Positions 1 through 8,151 of a DNA stretch of 21,107 nt are shown in pieces. Position 1 is the first letter of the stretch; every line of letters starts with the position of its first letter. Source of the stretch: an uncultured Bacilli bacterium (lineage in GTDB: Bacteria; Bacillota_I; Bacilli_A; RF39; UBA660); assembly GCA_948543905.1 (NCBI GenBank), contig CAOVIS010000005.1:2137-23243 (forward strand), in the 5' to 3' direction. Below the pieces are notes generated by a model. It worked only from the letters and a program-made list of their open reading frames with translations. It was not told the DNA's origin and made no database searches. Position numbers and translations under genes: made by a program.

Positions 1-1812
1 AGATGGATTTTCGTTGCTACTTGGAATATTATTAGAAGAATCAGCATTCCTTTCATTATCTATAACATCTAAGTCGCTTGATTTACCAATTAAATTTTCG
101 TTTTCATTTTCTTTTTGTTCTATTTCTTCTCTTACTTTATCTAAATCATCGATAGTATCTTCGAGTTCATCACCTTGTTCTTTAATAATCCGGGCTAAAT
201 CGCCATTTCTTCTAATTCCGGGAATACCAGCGGAAGTTGGTACTCTAGTAGTAATCTTACCTTTTCCTTTAATTTTTTGGCCACGCATTTTATTTGTAGA
301 AAGCGTCATATCTTCTGCTTCATTATTAGCTTTAATAGGTGCTACGGCCGGAACGTTATCAGGGATTATAGGTTCATTAACCGGTATTGCATTGGTATCT
401 TGGATATTATTTTCCTTAGAAGCAACATTCTTATTTAAATTAGAATTAACAGAGTCTTCTTCTAAAGTATTATTTGCTAAAGTATTGGCAATATTATCAT
501 TTGTGATATTATTTTCAATACGACTGTTGATATTCTCACGAGGAGTTATCCTGCCATAGGATTCACTATTTAAAGAATTAGGGATATTAGTGGTAACCTC
601 TTTATTTAAAGTTTCGGTCCCTCCTTTAGAATTTAGAGGGCTAGAACTTATAAAAGAGCTAGGCGAAGTTGAAGCTTGGGCAAGATCATTTCTTAAGCCA
701 TTTTCAAAATTAGTTAAAACTTGATTTAATTCTTCGGGTTTGTGAAGTCTTTTTAAATAATCACGAGATATTAATTTTTTATTAACAGCATTTTCAATAA
801 GTAATGATTCCATTAAATATCTTAAAGATTCATCCCCACCATTATATTTAACAATATCACGCATAAAAAGTTCTATTTCATTTTTTTCGCCACGAAAATA
901 ACCTTTTAATAATCTCTCAAAATCGGCCCCATTATCCTTACAAATAAGCATATATTTTTTAATAAAATCGAGACCATAATAAGCAATATTATTTTTATTT
1001 ATACCTTTTAGCGTAAAATTTGTAACTAAATCCGTAAGTAAAGTATTTAGGGTAACAGCACTTGTTTTATCAATACTAGCACTTGGTTTAATTCCTTCAC
1101 TAATATATTTTGAAGATACTAAACTACTTACTACTTCTTCTAATGAGGCATTAGGTGGCAAAACAATTTTTTCAGCATCAAGTTTTGTAAGATTATTATC
1201 AATATAGGTCTCTAGACTTTCTTCTTTATTAGCATTAATTAGAGTTTCATATTCTTCGGGAGTAGTGCACACGACTACGTTATCTAAAGCTTCTGTTATA
1301 GCATCACTACTTAAAAATGTTCCAATTACTTCATCATTTTGGGCATTATCTAGTGCAAGGGCAGCTATTTCAAGATTTTTTTGAGTGTCGTTATCAGCAT
1401 CATTTATTTTGGCTATTAATTCTTGTTCTTTAGTTTCTTTACTTTTAGGTTTGCCTTCAATTTTTACTTTATTATATATTTCACAAGTCTCACTAAATAA
1501 AGTTTCTAATTTAGTTAAATCACTACCATATACAGTACTTTTTTTTAAGTTAATAAAACTTTCTAAATATGCTAATCTTTCTTTTAGAACTGGCGAAATA
1601 TCATAGTTATTAATGGTGGTTAAAAGACTTTTTAAAACTTTTGCTTTAATAAAAAAAGTTTCTTCATCACTTACAAGATTTGTTTTTAAGATGCCATTAC
1701 TATCGAAAACATATTTATCTTTTAAAGTTCTTCTTAGTAATTTGTCTAATTCTTCATTAATTTCAAGACGAGTATTTCGTCCACCAATATTTATAAATAT
1801 ATATTTTTTCAT
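1..1812 (-). CDS. Large unrecognised protein, C-terminus cut by window edge
   Basis: The frame is open from an ATG at 1812 to base 1, giving 604 visible residues and no stop, so the 3' end lies outside the window. A GGTGGT ribosome binding site precedes the ATG (MKKYIFINIGG start). I do not recognise the family. The first ~370 residues look folded and mainly helical, with many Leu/Ile/Lys/Glu. About residues 380-540 are rich in Asn, Ser, Thr and Pro and look disordered. The visible end turns into a charged, probably coiled-coil stretch rich in Glu/Lys/Asp. No signal peptide or membrane segment is visible, so it is probably cytoplasmic or a structural/scaffold protein. It is transcribed divergently from the coat gene at 1956. 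A weak -10 (TATAAT on the minus strand, 1855-1860) lacks a good -35. The coding call is firm; the function is unknown. Confidence 0.8.
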   Translation of the reverse strand, partial: MKKYIFINIGGRNTRLEINEELDKLLRRTLKDKYVFDSNGILKTNLVSDEETFFIKAKVLKSLLTTINNYDISPVLKERLAYLESFINLKKSTVYGSDLTKLETLFSETCEIYNKVKIEGKPKSKETKEQELIAKINDADNDTQKNLEIAALALDNAQNDEVIGTFLSSDAITEALDNVVVCTTPEEYETLINANKEESLETYIDNNLTKLDAEKIVLPPNASLEEVVSSLVSSKYISEGIKPSASIDKTSAVTLNTLLTDLVTNFTLKGINKNNIAYYGLDFIKKYMLICKDNGADFERLLKGYFRGEKNEIELFMRDIVKYNGGDESLRYLMESLLIENAVNKKLISRDYLKRLHKPEELNQVLTNFENGLRNDLAQASTSPSSFISSSPLNSKGGTETLNKEVTTNIPNSLNSESYGRITPRENINSRIENNITNDNIANTLANNTLEEDSVNSNLNKNVASKENNIQDTNAIPVNEPIIPDNVPAVAPIKANNEAEDMTLSTNKMRGQKIKGKGKITTRVPTSAGIPGIRRNGDLARIIKEQGDELEDTIDDLDKVREEIEQKENENENLIGKSSDLDVIDNERNADSSNNIPSSNENPS

Positions 1813-1827
1813 GAAACCACCATTTAT

Positions 1828-1843
1828 ACTTATTTAAATAAGT
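1828..1843. repeat. 16-bp perfect palindrome just upstream of the minus-strand gene
   Basis: ACTTATTTAAATAAGT is a perfect inverted repeat about 15 bases upstream of the ATG at 1812 and about 12 bases downstream of a TATAAT box on the minus strand (1855-1860). That is a typical operator position, but palindromes of this kind also arise by chance in AT-rich DNA. Confidence 0.3.
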
Positions 1844-1898
1844 TTATTTTTTAAATTATAACATAAATATTTTGAAAAAAAAAGACTCTTTAAAAGTC

Positions 1899-1925
1899 AC
1901 AATTTAGATTATTTTTCATAAATTA
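1899..1925 (+). promoter_or_regulatory. Sigma-K-like promoter of the CotY/CotZ-type gene
   Basis: AC at 1899-1900, then 16 bp, then CATAAATTA at 1917-1925. This fits the known sigma-K pattern (AC, 16-17 bp, CATANNNTA) and lies 30 bases before the coat-gene ATG. The same architecture with the same spacer precedes the other coat gene (14825-14851), which makes chance less likely. No sigma-A-like promoter competes here. Confidence 0.5.
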
Positions 1926-1955
1926 ATAGTGAAATACATGAAAGGGTGAATAATA

Positions 1956-2399
1956 ATGAAATCATGCGATAATAATGCAAGTGGCAATTGTATTAATGAA
2001 ATTTTAAGTATCATTTTGGTTTTACAACAAAATGCTTGTCCTGAAACTTGCTTAGATGCTTGTGATAGACCTGTTTTAGGAGGCGGATCTAATTGCTTAA
2101 TTTGCAATACAAGACCAGTTATGCTTTATACTTGTTGTGGTAATGGCACTCCTTGGAGTATGCCTACAACTAAAGATACTACAGTAACTTGCACTGGTAC
2201 AGAAAGTGCTGAGTGTTCTAGAGTATTTAGGGTGGAAAAAATTGAAGGAAATTGTTGTACTTTTAGAGTTTTAGCTGATAATCCTGATACTACTAGCTTA
2301 AATCCATATATTGCAACTAATTCTTTCTTTACAATGGATTGTGATTGCTTATGTGCAATTAGATGTCTTTCTGATACTTTTGTTGATTGTGTTTGCTAA
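1956..2399 (+). CDS. CotY/CotZ-family cysteine-rich spore coat protein
   Basis: The protein has 147 residues, 19 of them Cys. Pairs lie at 60-61 and 100-101 and a cluster at 129-147 ends DCVC. Spacing and composition match the CotY/CotZ family, whose members form disulfide-linked ordered lattices in the outer coat or crust layer of endospores and are made late in the mother cell. The N-terminal NCINEILSIILVLQQNA helix followed by CPETCLDAC is characteristic, as is the late FFTMDCDCLCAIRCL stretch. There is no signal peptide, as expected for a mother-cell cytosolic protein assembled onto the forespore. The start is fixed by AAAGGGTG at 1941-1948, seven bases before the ATG. It is a single-gene unit: a sigma-K-like promoter lies upstream and a strong terminator overlaps the stop. 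Family assignment is confident; CotY versus CotZ cannot be decided. Confidence 0.88.
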   Translation: MKSCDNNASGNCINEILSIILVLQQNACPETCLDACDRPVLGGGSNCLICNTRPVMLYTCCGNGTPWSMPTTKDTTVTCTGTESAECSRVFRVEKIEGNCCTFRVLADNPDTTSLNPYIATNSFFTMDCDCLCAIRCLSDTFVDCVC

Positions 2400-2425
2400 A
2401 AAAGGTCACTACGGTGGCTTTTTTT
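2398..2425 (+). terminator. Intrinsic terminator of the coat gene
   Basis: A 12-bp stem (2398-2409 with 2414-2425, two G-U pairs) closes a TACG loop, and the 3' arm ends in seven T. The 5' arm begins inside the TAA stop codon of the coat gene, so the stop codon is part of the hairpin. Confidence 0.8.
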
Positions 2426-2467
2426 ATAGCGAAAAATGATAAGTTTTGTCGAGGGTTGTCGAATCGC

Positions 2468-2496
2468 TTGCTTTTTATTTTTCCTTATTTTATAAT
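2468..2496 (+). promoter_or_regulatory. Sigma-A promoter of the Rpn-family gene
   Basis: TTGCTT at 2468-2473, a 17-bp spacer, then a perfect TATAAT at 2491-2496. Just upstream, TTGTCGA occurs twice (about 2446-2462) separated by GGG, which could be a protein-binding repeat. The predicted transcript starts about 36 bases before the ATG. Confidence 0.7.
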
Positions 2497-2538
2497 GACA
2501 CCACCACTTCCGAGAAACATTTTTAGAAAGGATTTAAA

Positions 2539-3366
2539 ATGTTACAAACAAAAGAAAAATATGAAAAATTTTTAGATAAACGAGGAAAGTATTTTGTGCC
2601 CTTAACAGACGATTTATTATTTAAAGAAACATTTGGTAAAGAAGAAAATAGAAGATTTTTAGAAGACATATTAGAATGTTATAATGGATACCAAAAAGGT
2701 TATTTAAAAAATAAGTTAGATGTTAAGTATGAAGCAGTATTAGATAAAATAGATTACTTTAACAAAGCTGTTAGAAGTGATTTATTAGTTAAATATGATA
2801 ATACTATTACCGATATCGAAATGTATAAAGTATATAATGAAGAAACAGAGTTAAAAAGTGATTATTATGTTATGAGGATATATACAAGTGAATTACAAAT
2901 AGGTGAAGCATATAACACTCTAAGTAAAACAACCCAAATAAATTTTATCAGTGAAGATAGAATAGGAATAAGTGAAGATATAAAATATACCAAAGAAATA
3001 AACAGAAATATTACCCAAGATTATATTTTACTTGACAATGTAGGTAATAAACCTTACAATGGAGATAAGAGATTTATAAAATACTTAAAATTTATAGGAG
3101 CAAATAGTTATGAAGAGCGATGTTTAATCGCAGAAGGAGACAAAATTCTTATGGATCTAAATGAATGGTTAGATTTTTATTACAACAGTGATACCAACTT
3201 AAAATATCTAGACGATAGATACTGGGATAAACGTATTTATGGGCTAGAAGGTAAAAAAGAGGTAGCTCAAAATATGCTCAGACATGGTGATAATGTTAAA
3301 TATATTTCAGAAGTTACGGGTTTATCTAAAGAACAATTACAAAAATTAGAAAAAGAAGTGGGTTAA
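2539..3366 (+). CDS. Rpn/PD-(D/E)XK nuclease family protein (transposase-like)
   Basis: The protein has 275 residues and matches the Rpn (recombination-promoting nuclease, PDDEXK_2) family, often annotated as a PD-(D/E)XK nuclease family transposase. It has the typical N-terminal 'DLLFKETFG' block (residues ~24-32). A nuclease-core segment follows (residues ~79-100: RSDLLVKYDN, then TDIEMY), in which the D and the D-I-E give the catalytic acidic residues. The usual C-terminal helical tail includes NMLRHGDNVKYISEVTGLS (~246-264). In the Rpn family these enzymes cut DNA and promote RecA-independent recombination; related copies are scattered and accessory. AGAAAGGA at 2526-2533 supports the ATG. 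The gene is monocistronic, with its own sigma-A promoter, and converges on the small ORF after nusG; the two TAA stops overlap. The length is near the family norm, so it looks intact. Confidence 0.82.
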   Translation: MLQTKEKYEKFLDKRGKYFVPLTDDLLFKETFGKEENRRFLEDILECYNGYQKGYLKNKLDVKYEAVLDKIDYFNKAVRSDLLVKYDNTITDIEMYKVYNEETELKSDYYVMRIYTSELQIGEAYNTLSKTTQINFISEDRIGISEDIKYTKEINRNITQDYILLDNVGNKPYNGDKRFIKYLKFIGANSYEERCLIAEGDKILMDLNEWLDFYYNSDTNLKYLDDRYWDKRIYGLEGKKEVAQNMLRHGDNVKYISEVTGLSKEQLQKLEKEVG

Positions 3367-3379
3367 AGCACTTCTTTTT
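3350..3379. terminator. Bidirectional terminator between convergent genes
   Basis: A perfect 11-bp stem (AAAAAGAAGTG at 3350-3360 with CACTTCTTTTT at 3369-3379) closes an 8-base loop. It ends in T5 on the plus strand and T5 on the minus strand. The loop holds the overlapping TAA stop codons of the nuclease gene (3364-3366) and the minus-strand small ORF (3363-3365), so one hairpin ends both transcription units. Confidence 0.8.
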
Positions 3380-3653
3380 GACGTTTTAAATTAGGAATTT
3401 TGTCCGCGGATTTGTAGCCTTTAGCCATTAATTCTAGTAATTCCTCTTTACTAATTAAATTAAAAGTATTACTTCTTTTGTTATAAATATAATGATCATA
3501 AACATTATAAGGTCTTAGAGAAGATACTATAAAGTAGGCTTCTTCTTTATTATAACGGTTAAAAATTAAAGTATGAGACACCCTTAAGCGTTCTCTTTCT
3601 TTTAGTAAAAAATCAAATATTTTTTTACTTAAGAATTCTATTATTAAATCCAT
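3363..3653 (-). CDS. Small protein translationally coupled to nusG, unknown function
   Basis: The protein has 96 residues and is charged, with 14 Lys and 8 Arg. It has no signal peptide and no obvious domain that I recognise. The ATG directly follows the nusG stop with no spacer (TAAATG). No clear ribosome binding site of its own is visible, so translation probably depends on ribosomes finishing nusG. It is the last gene of the secE-nusG operon and ends in the bidirectional terminator. The segment RERLRVSHTLIFNRYNKEEAYFIV resembles a small beta-rich fold, and a lipid-like or nucleic-acid role cannot be told apart from sequence alone. The reading frame is supported by its fit between nusG and the terminator and by normal codon use. 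Confidence 0.65.
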   Translation of the reverse strand: MDLIIEFLSKKIFDFLLKERERLRVSHTLIFNRYNKEEAYFIVSSLRPYNVYDHYIYNKRSNTFNLISKEELLELMAKGYKSADKIPNLKRQKEVL

Positions 3654-4187
3654 TTAAGCTTTATTTACTTGATATACTTCAACTTCAACAGGTGTTTCTT
3701 GCCCAAATAAGTCAATTAAAACATTTAAACGATTGTTTTCTAAATCAATACTGTCAATATGACCTATCATGCCTTTAAATGGTCCATCAACAATTGATAC
3801 TTTGTCCCCTACAGCAAGTTCTGATTCGATATTAACACGACTCATGCCCATGTTAGCTAGAATTTTATCTATTTCACTAGGAAGTAATGGAGTTGGTTTA
3901 GCTCCTTTTCCAGAAGATCCGATAAAACCTGTTACTCCTGGAGTGTTACGAACAATATACCATGCCTCATCACTCATAACCATTTCCACAATAACATATC
4001 CTGGGAACATCTTTTTCTTTTTTTCTTTTTTTACTCCATCTTTTACTTCAACTTCGGTAGTCTCAGGTATAATAATACGATAAATATAATCTTGTAAGCC
4101 CATAGATTCAACTTTTGCTTCAAGTTTTTCTTTTACTTTTGCTTCATGTCCACTATAGGTATTAACTACATACCACTCTTTTTCCAT
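3654..4187 (-). CDS. nusG: Transcription termination/antitermination factor NusG
   Basis: The protein has 177 residues, the normal NusG length for Bacillota. The NGN domain spans ~1-110 and begins EWYVVNTYSGHEAKV; 'MFPGYVIVEM' and the TPGVTGFIGS block are diagnostic. The KOW domain starts near residue 126 (VGDKVSIVDGPFKGM). NusG binds the RNA polymerase clamp, modulating pausing and elongation and coupling transcription to Rho or ribosomes. A lysine-rich insert (KKEKKKK) precedes the FPGY motif, as in many AT-rich Firmicutes. Its ATG overlaps the secE stop by one base (TAATG), so the two are translationally coupled. Gene order secE-nusG is the usual bacterial one, but rplK does not follow: the next gene is a 96-residue unknown and then a terminator. 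Confidence 0.97.
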   Translation of the reverse strand: MEKEWYVVNTYSGHEAKVKEKLEAKVESMGLQDYIYRIIIPETTEVEVKDGVKKEKKKKMFPGYVIVEMVMSDEAWYIVRNTPGVTGFIGSSGKGAKPTPLLPSEIDKILANMGMSRVNIESELAVGDKVSIVDGPFKGMIGHIDSIDLENNRLNVLIDLFGQETPVEVEVYQVNKA

Positions 4188-4543
4188 TATTTAAACACCC
4201 CCGTAATAAAGGTCATAAATAACCACATCAATAGAAAGAAACCAACTAGGAATAATACTAGTAAAATTGTTGCAAATGTATATTTCATTACTTCTTTTTT
4301 ACTTGGCCATTTCACTTTAGATACTTCACTTTTTAAACCTTCAAAGTATGTTTCTTTTTTTACTTTTTCAGATTTCTTCTTAGGTTTAGTATCTCTATTC
4401 TTTTTTTTGTCTTTCTTATCAACTTTTTTTTCAACAGTTTTCTTGTCTAAAGCTTTTTCTACTACTGTTTCTTTTTCTTTAGTTTCATTTTTTGTCTCGT
4501 TCTTTTTTGCTTTTTTAGAAGCTTCCACTTCAGTTTTTGCCAT
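4187..4543 (-). CDS. secE: Preprotein translocase subunit SecE
   Basis: The protein has 118 residues. The C-terminal ~55 (from YFEGLKSEVSKVKWPSKKE) are the conserved SecE core: an amphipathic helix on the membrane surface and then one transmembrane segment at ~88-114. SecE clamps SecY in the protein-export channel. The first ~60 residues are an unusually long, very Lys/Glu-rich cytosolic extension, longer than the minimal single-span SecE of Bacillus. I chose ATG 4543 because GAGGTGA lies five to six bases upstream; the in-frame GTG at 4552 is part of that binding site. The gene is first in the operon and overlaps nusG by one base. Confidence 0.93.
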   Translation of the reverse strand: MAKTEVEASKKAKKNETKNETKEKETVVEKALDKKTVEKKVDKKDKKKNRDTKPKKKSEKVKKETYFEGLKSEVSKVKWPSKKEVMKYTFATILLVLFLVGFFLLMWLFMTFITGVFK

Positions 4544-4597
4544 ATCTTTCACCTCATAAATTTTTGTAAATTAAAAAACACCTTCGTGCTTATTTAT

Positions 4598-4626
4598 AAT
4601 TTAACACAAAAGGCGGAAAAATGCAA
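4598..4626 (-). promoter_or_regulatory. Sigma-A promoter of secE-nusG
   Basis: On the minus strand: TTGCAT (4626-4621), a 17-bp spacer, TAAATT (4603-4598). The transcript would begin near 4590, giving a leader of about 45 bases that carries a weak 5-bp hairpin followed by six T (about 4573-4590). Confidence 0.6.
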
Positions 4627-4627
4627 G

Positions 4628-6406
4628 TTATTTACGAGGATTTTCAGAAGAATTTAAATTATTTTCACGAGATATATTAGATAATTCTTCTTTTTTATTT
4701 AATAAAGCTCTTTTTTTTTTGGATGGCAATTAAATTCTTTAGTTCTGTTAACTTATAAGTACCAGATTTTAATATAATATTAGAAACATTTACTGGTAAT
4801 TCTATATCTAATAAATCATTAATTGTTAAATTGTCTAAATACAAATCACCACCTATAGTTTTAGGTAAAATTAAACCTTCAGCACTGGTTAGTTTGCCTA
4901 AGCCTAAGTCTCCACCGATAGTTTGAGGTAAACTTAAGTATTTGGCATTTATTAGGTCGTCTAAATATAGACCACTTTCAATATGTTCAGGTAAAACTAA
5001 ACCTTTGGCACTTGTTAGACCACTTAAATCTAAATCACCGCCAATTATAATAGGCAGAACTAAGTCTTTAGCGCTTGTTAGATTACTTAAATTTAAATTA
5101 CCATAATAATAGATAATTTTTTTTCTTTTATACTTTCAGGAGCGATACCAATTTCTTCTAATGAACAGCTAAAGATATTAGCTAAATCTTTTCTTTTATT
5201 ACGGTATTTTATTATTTCATTTATGCGTGGATCTTTTTCATATCCAAATCCTTGAATATTGTTATCTATTTCATATAAAAATTTTAATTCTTCACAGGAT
5301 AATTCTTGATTTGTTTGAAACTTATTGTATAATTTAGTAAGAAGTTGCATATCACTCACTTTTGTTCATATTCCTTACTATCTGGAAATTCTTTTAGTTT
5401 TTCTTTTAAAATATCTAGCATTGCTGGTTCAATATTTTGGTTATCTTCTATTCCTCTTATTTCACCTATTTTACTTTTATTCATCCTTATAGCAAGACGA
5501 GGAATTTTATATTCGCCATTTTCATCTGTACTATAATATACAAAAAAATCACCACCAAGATAGGATCCTCCACCGCAAACTTGATTTAGAGCAATTTCTT
5601 TACTTGTTGCAGTACACCATCCAGTATCATATTCTTGCAAACTTTCATATAATTTTAGAGCAGCATCTTTATTATTTTGCGGATATTTTACCCATATACC
5701 ATTATTATCTTTAGGTGTTATACTGATTTTTTTACTTAATAATTTGCCATATATTTGGAAAAAACTTTCAGTACTGGCTAATCTTTTTATTTCAGCATTG
5801 GGATATTTTTCAGGAATTAATTTTAAATGCATTTTTAAGTATTCAACACTTTTGCCTAATATTTCAGAATTTAAACTCACAAATGGAGCGACTGTTTCTT
5901 TAGTTCTTCTATTAAAATTTGCAGTATCTTTATTTTTTGTGCCAATATCTAATACGCCCATAAAAGCCCACACTTTAGCCCAAGGGGGGGAAGATAATCG
6001 GAGTCAGGACTCATTAAATAATTTAACCAAACATCTAAAGAAGAAATAGAGTCATTAATAATTTCTGCAACATGCATTTTTCGAGCTTCTTTTTCGATTT
6101 CAGTTTCAGGGTTTATTAAGTCTAAATAGTCGTACCCTTCTTCTAAATATCTTTTACTTAAAAATTCAAAATAAGAGTCGGGTATTTCACTTTCTTTTAT
6201 GATGTAGCGGTTATAATATAAGGCTTTTATTCTGCTTAAATATTCTTTATTTATTAAAGATTTATCTGCTACCTCGGATATTTTTTCAGTGTATGCTAAA
6301 ATAATGGCTACTTTTTCTTTAGATGTACTGGCATTTTTAGTTATAATACCCTCTTTTTTAGTTTATCATATAAATTTTTTAAAAACTTACAAAATTCTGT
6401 TGTCAT
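4628..6406 (-). pseudogene. Broken gene for a ~590-residue leucine-rich-repeat-like protein
   Basis: Five minus-strand reading frames join into one protein if homopolymer lengths are adjusted. The joins are T6 at 6354-6359, G7 at 5984-5990, T4 at 5360-5363, T8 at 5117-5124 (each one base short) and T10 at 4711-4720 (one base too many, or a genuine earlier stop). The ATG at 6406 has AAGGGG upstream; the final TAA is 4628-4630. N-terminal ~190 residues are helical. The middle holds a conserved-looking block (YDTGWCTATS, DFFVYYSTDENGEYKIPRLAIRM, IGEIRGIEDNQNIE). The C-terminal part has about five ~22-residue repeats of the form LxLxxLxxAxxLxLPxxIGG, which suggest a solenoid. I recognise the pattern from accessory proteins of gut bacteria and phages but know no function. 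The gene starts 23 bases after the SleB-type gene and was probably co-transcribed with it. Real decay, phase variation or sequencing error remain possible. Confidence 0.75.
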
Positions 6407-6428
6407 AAAAACCCCTTTTCATTAAATG

Positions 6429-8126
6429 TTAACGTCTAAGAGAGTTTTCTAAAGTTCTAGAAAGTGTAAATTCTGGTAAACGAATTTTTCCTGGTGTGAG
6501 CGGAATATCATATCTATTACCAGTAGGAGTAAACATAATATTACTAAATGAGGTAGTACCATTACTTCTAAATTCTTTATAGTTATGCATCCTGTTACTT
6601 GGATCAAGAATAAAGGCTTTTAAACAATCAATTATAGCTTGATAACCAGGATAACTTTTAATATCTGTATATTTTTTGTATGAGCCATTATCATATACTT
6701 GGAATTGGCCAGGTTTTATAGCTTGATAGTAAATACTACGGCCGGCGCCAGGACCATAAAGAGCATTAACAGAATTAATATAACCGGTATCGATAGTACG
6801 ATTTAACATAACAGTAGTAATCGCAAAAGCCTCACGATAACTATAAGCTCCACCCTCAGCTAAAATACCTTGGACAGTTTTATAAAACTGATTATAAGTT
6901 AAATTTAGAGTAGAAAGTAATTCATTAAAGATAGCTTCTTCAATGGCTTCATAAATTACATGTAAAATAATGTATTCCGCTTTAGTATAACCCATACTTA
7001 AAGCAAGTTCTTCACTCTTAGCAATACTCTCAAATTCTTCATAAGATAAATTAGTCTCAGATAAAATAAAGGTAAGACGATTATCTAGAGATAAAGCACT
7101 AAAATAATTTTTTAAAACTTCATAGATATTTGCATTTATTCCTAATTTTTGAGCTTCTTCTAATGAATTTGATACTAGATATTCAAAATCAAGGTAACTA
7201 ATATTTAGTTCTTCTAACATATAATTTATTTTTCTTGCAGGACTAAGGGCATTATAGATATTCGCAAAACAAATGTGATCTTGATCTGTGGCCATACGAG
7301 CTTGAGGCAACTCTAAAGTGCATGCTAAATCACTAAAACTTAAATGGTAATAAGTCTCAAGATAGTTTAGGCGATTTTCTATACTAAGGGAATTAAAGGT
7401 TACAGTAAATAATCTATAATCGAATTCTTGAGTTTCTATAGTATCGCTTGGAATATAAGGGATATCATGATTCAAACTAATATTTTCAAAATCGGCATAA
7501 GAAATATGATAGTATTTTAATAAAAAATTTATTTTATCATCAGTTGATAAAACGTTGAATATCATTGTTAAATCAAATTCACTTATTGAAAAAGGATAAA
7601 CTAGTAACTCTTCTGAAAAAGCAACATTGGGGTTATATTTTGCCTTTCCAGTATTATTTTTATGATAAGCACTAAATAAAATTACACAAGCTAAAACCGC
7701 GGCAGTAGCACTTATTAAAACTCCTGTTGTTCCTGAAAATAGCTTAGATAAATCTCGATTTAAAACAAATTTAGATTCTTTTTGGGCTACTCTTTTACCA
7801 GGCTTAGAAATAAAGGTATATTTATTTGATTTAGGATTACTACTTTGATCGAAACTATTTAATAATTCTAGGATATTACCAGTTTCAATTATTTCATGGA
7901 TATCTTGAGCAAGTTCAAGTGGTATTTCCCCACCCTTTAAAATATTTTCACGATGGGCATACATTTCGGTAGTGATTTTATGATAGTCTTTTTTTGGTTT
8001 AGGAGTAGAAGATGTTTGTTTTTCAGTAGTTGTTTTTTCTCTATTTATAGTTGTACGTTCAACACCTAAGGTTTTCTTTAACGTTTCAAAATCATTATGT
8101 TGCATAGTTTTCTTGGCGTTTTCCAT
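6429..8126 (-). CDS. Membrane-anchored SleB-type cell-wall hydrolase with internal repeats
   Basis: The protein has 565 residues. Residues 1-130 are polar and probably cytosolic; one transmembrane segment lies at ~134-154. Four repeats of ~60 residues follow (core pattern F..LS...rlNyil....lSy.dFe, at e.g. TMIFNVLS, TVTFNSLS, ANIYNALS and KNYFSALS), plus a partial fifth. From ~418 comes a SleB/hydrolase_2 domain with the putative catalytic Glu424 in ILAEGGAYSYREAFA, then TTVMLNR and KPGQFQVY. SleB-type enzymes cleave cortex or vegetative peptidoglycan as lytic transglycosylases. The single N-terminal anchor and repeat stalk are unusual for germination SleB, so a role in vegetative or engulfment-stage wall remodelling is equally likely. 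ATG 8126 is chosen because GGAGGGG (8139-8133) is six bases upstream; the longer frame begins inside the promoter. Confidence 0.8.
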   Translation of the reverse strand: MENAKKTMQHNDFETLKKTLGVERTTINREKTTTEKQTSSTPKPKKDYHKITTEMYAHRENILKGGEIPLELAQDIHEIIETGNILELLNSFDQSSNPKSNKYTFISKPGKRVAQKESKFVLNRDLSKLFSGTTGVLISATAAVLACVILFSAYHKNNTGKAKYNPNVAFSEELLVYPFSISEFDLTMIFNVLSTDDKINFLLKYYHISYADFENISLNHDIPYIPSDTIETQEFDYRLFTVTFNSLSIENRLNYLETYYHLSFSDLACTLELPQARMATDQDHICFANIYNALSPARKINYMLEELNISYLDFEYLVSNSLEEAQKLGINANIYEVLKNYFSALSLDNRLTFILSETNLSYEEFESIAKSEELALSMGYTKAEYIILHVIYEAIEEAIFNELLSTLNLTYNQFYKTVQGILAEGGAYSYREAFAITTVMLNRTIDTGYINSVNALYGPGAGRSIYYQAIKPGQFQVYDNGSYKKYTDIKSYPGYQAIIDCLKAFILDPSNRMHNYKEFRSNGTTSFSNIMFTPTGNRYDIPLTPGKIRLPEFTLSRTLENSLRR

Positions 8127-8151
8127 AGTCTTCCCCTCCAAAGCATGCTTT

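Noticed and set aside
14..559. Long plus-strand open frames in the first 1.9 kb
   Set aside because: They lie opposite a continuous minus-strand frame from 1812 with a good ribosome binding site, and encode low-complexity Ser/Leu sequences typical of antisense shadows.
4550..4552. GTG 4552 as the SecE start
   Set aside because: It is part of the GAGGTGA ribosome binding site for ATG 4543.
4573..4590. Attenuator hairpin in the secE leader
   Set aside because: The stem is only five pairs with one G-U; too weak to call despite six T afterwards.
4800..5100. CRISPR-like regular repeats on the minus strand
   Set aside because: The periodicity of ~66-69 bases comes from the coding LxLxxLxxAxxLxLP repeats, not from identical repeats with unique spacers.
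5356..5364. TGA read as tryptophan (genetic code 4) in the broken repeat-protein gene
   Set aside because: Reading through gives an unrelated tail, whereas a one-base shift recovers the family sequence. Other genes use TGG for Trp and end in TAA.
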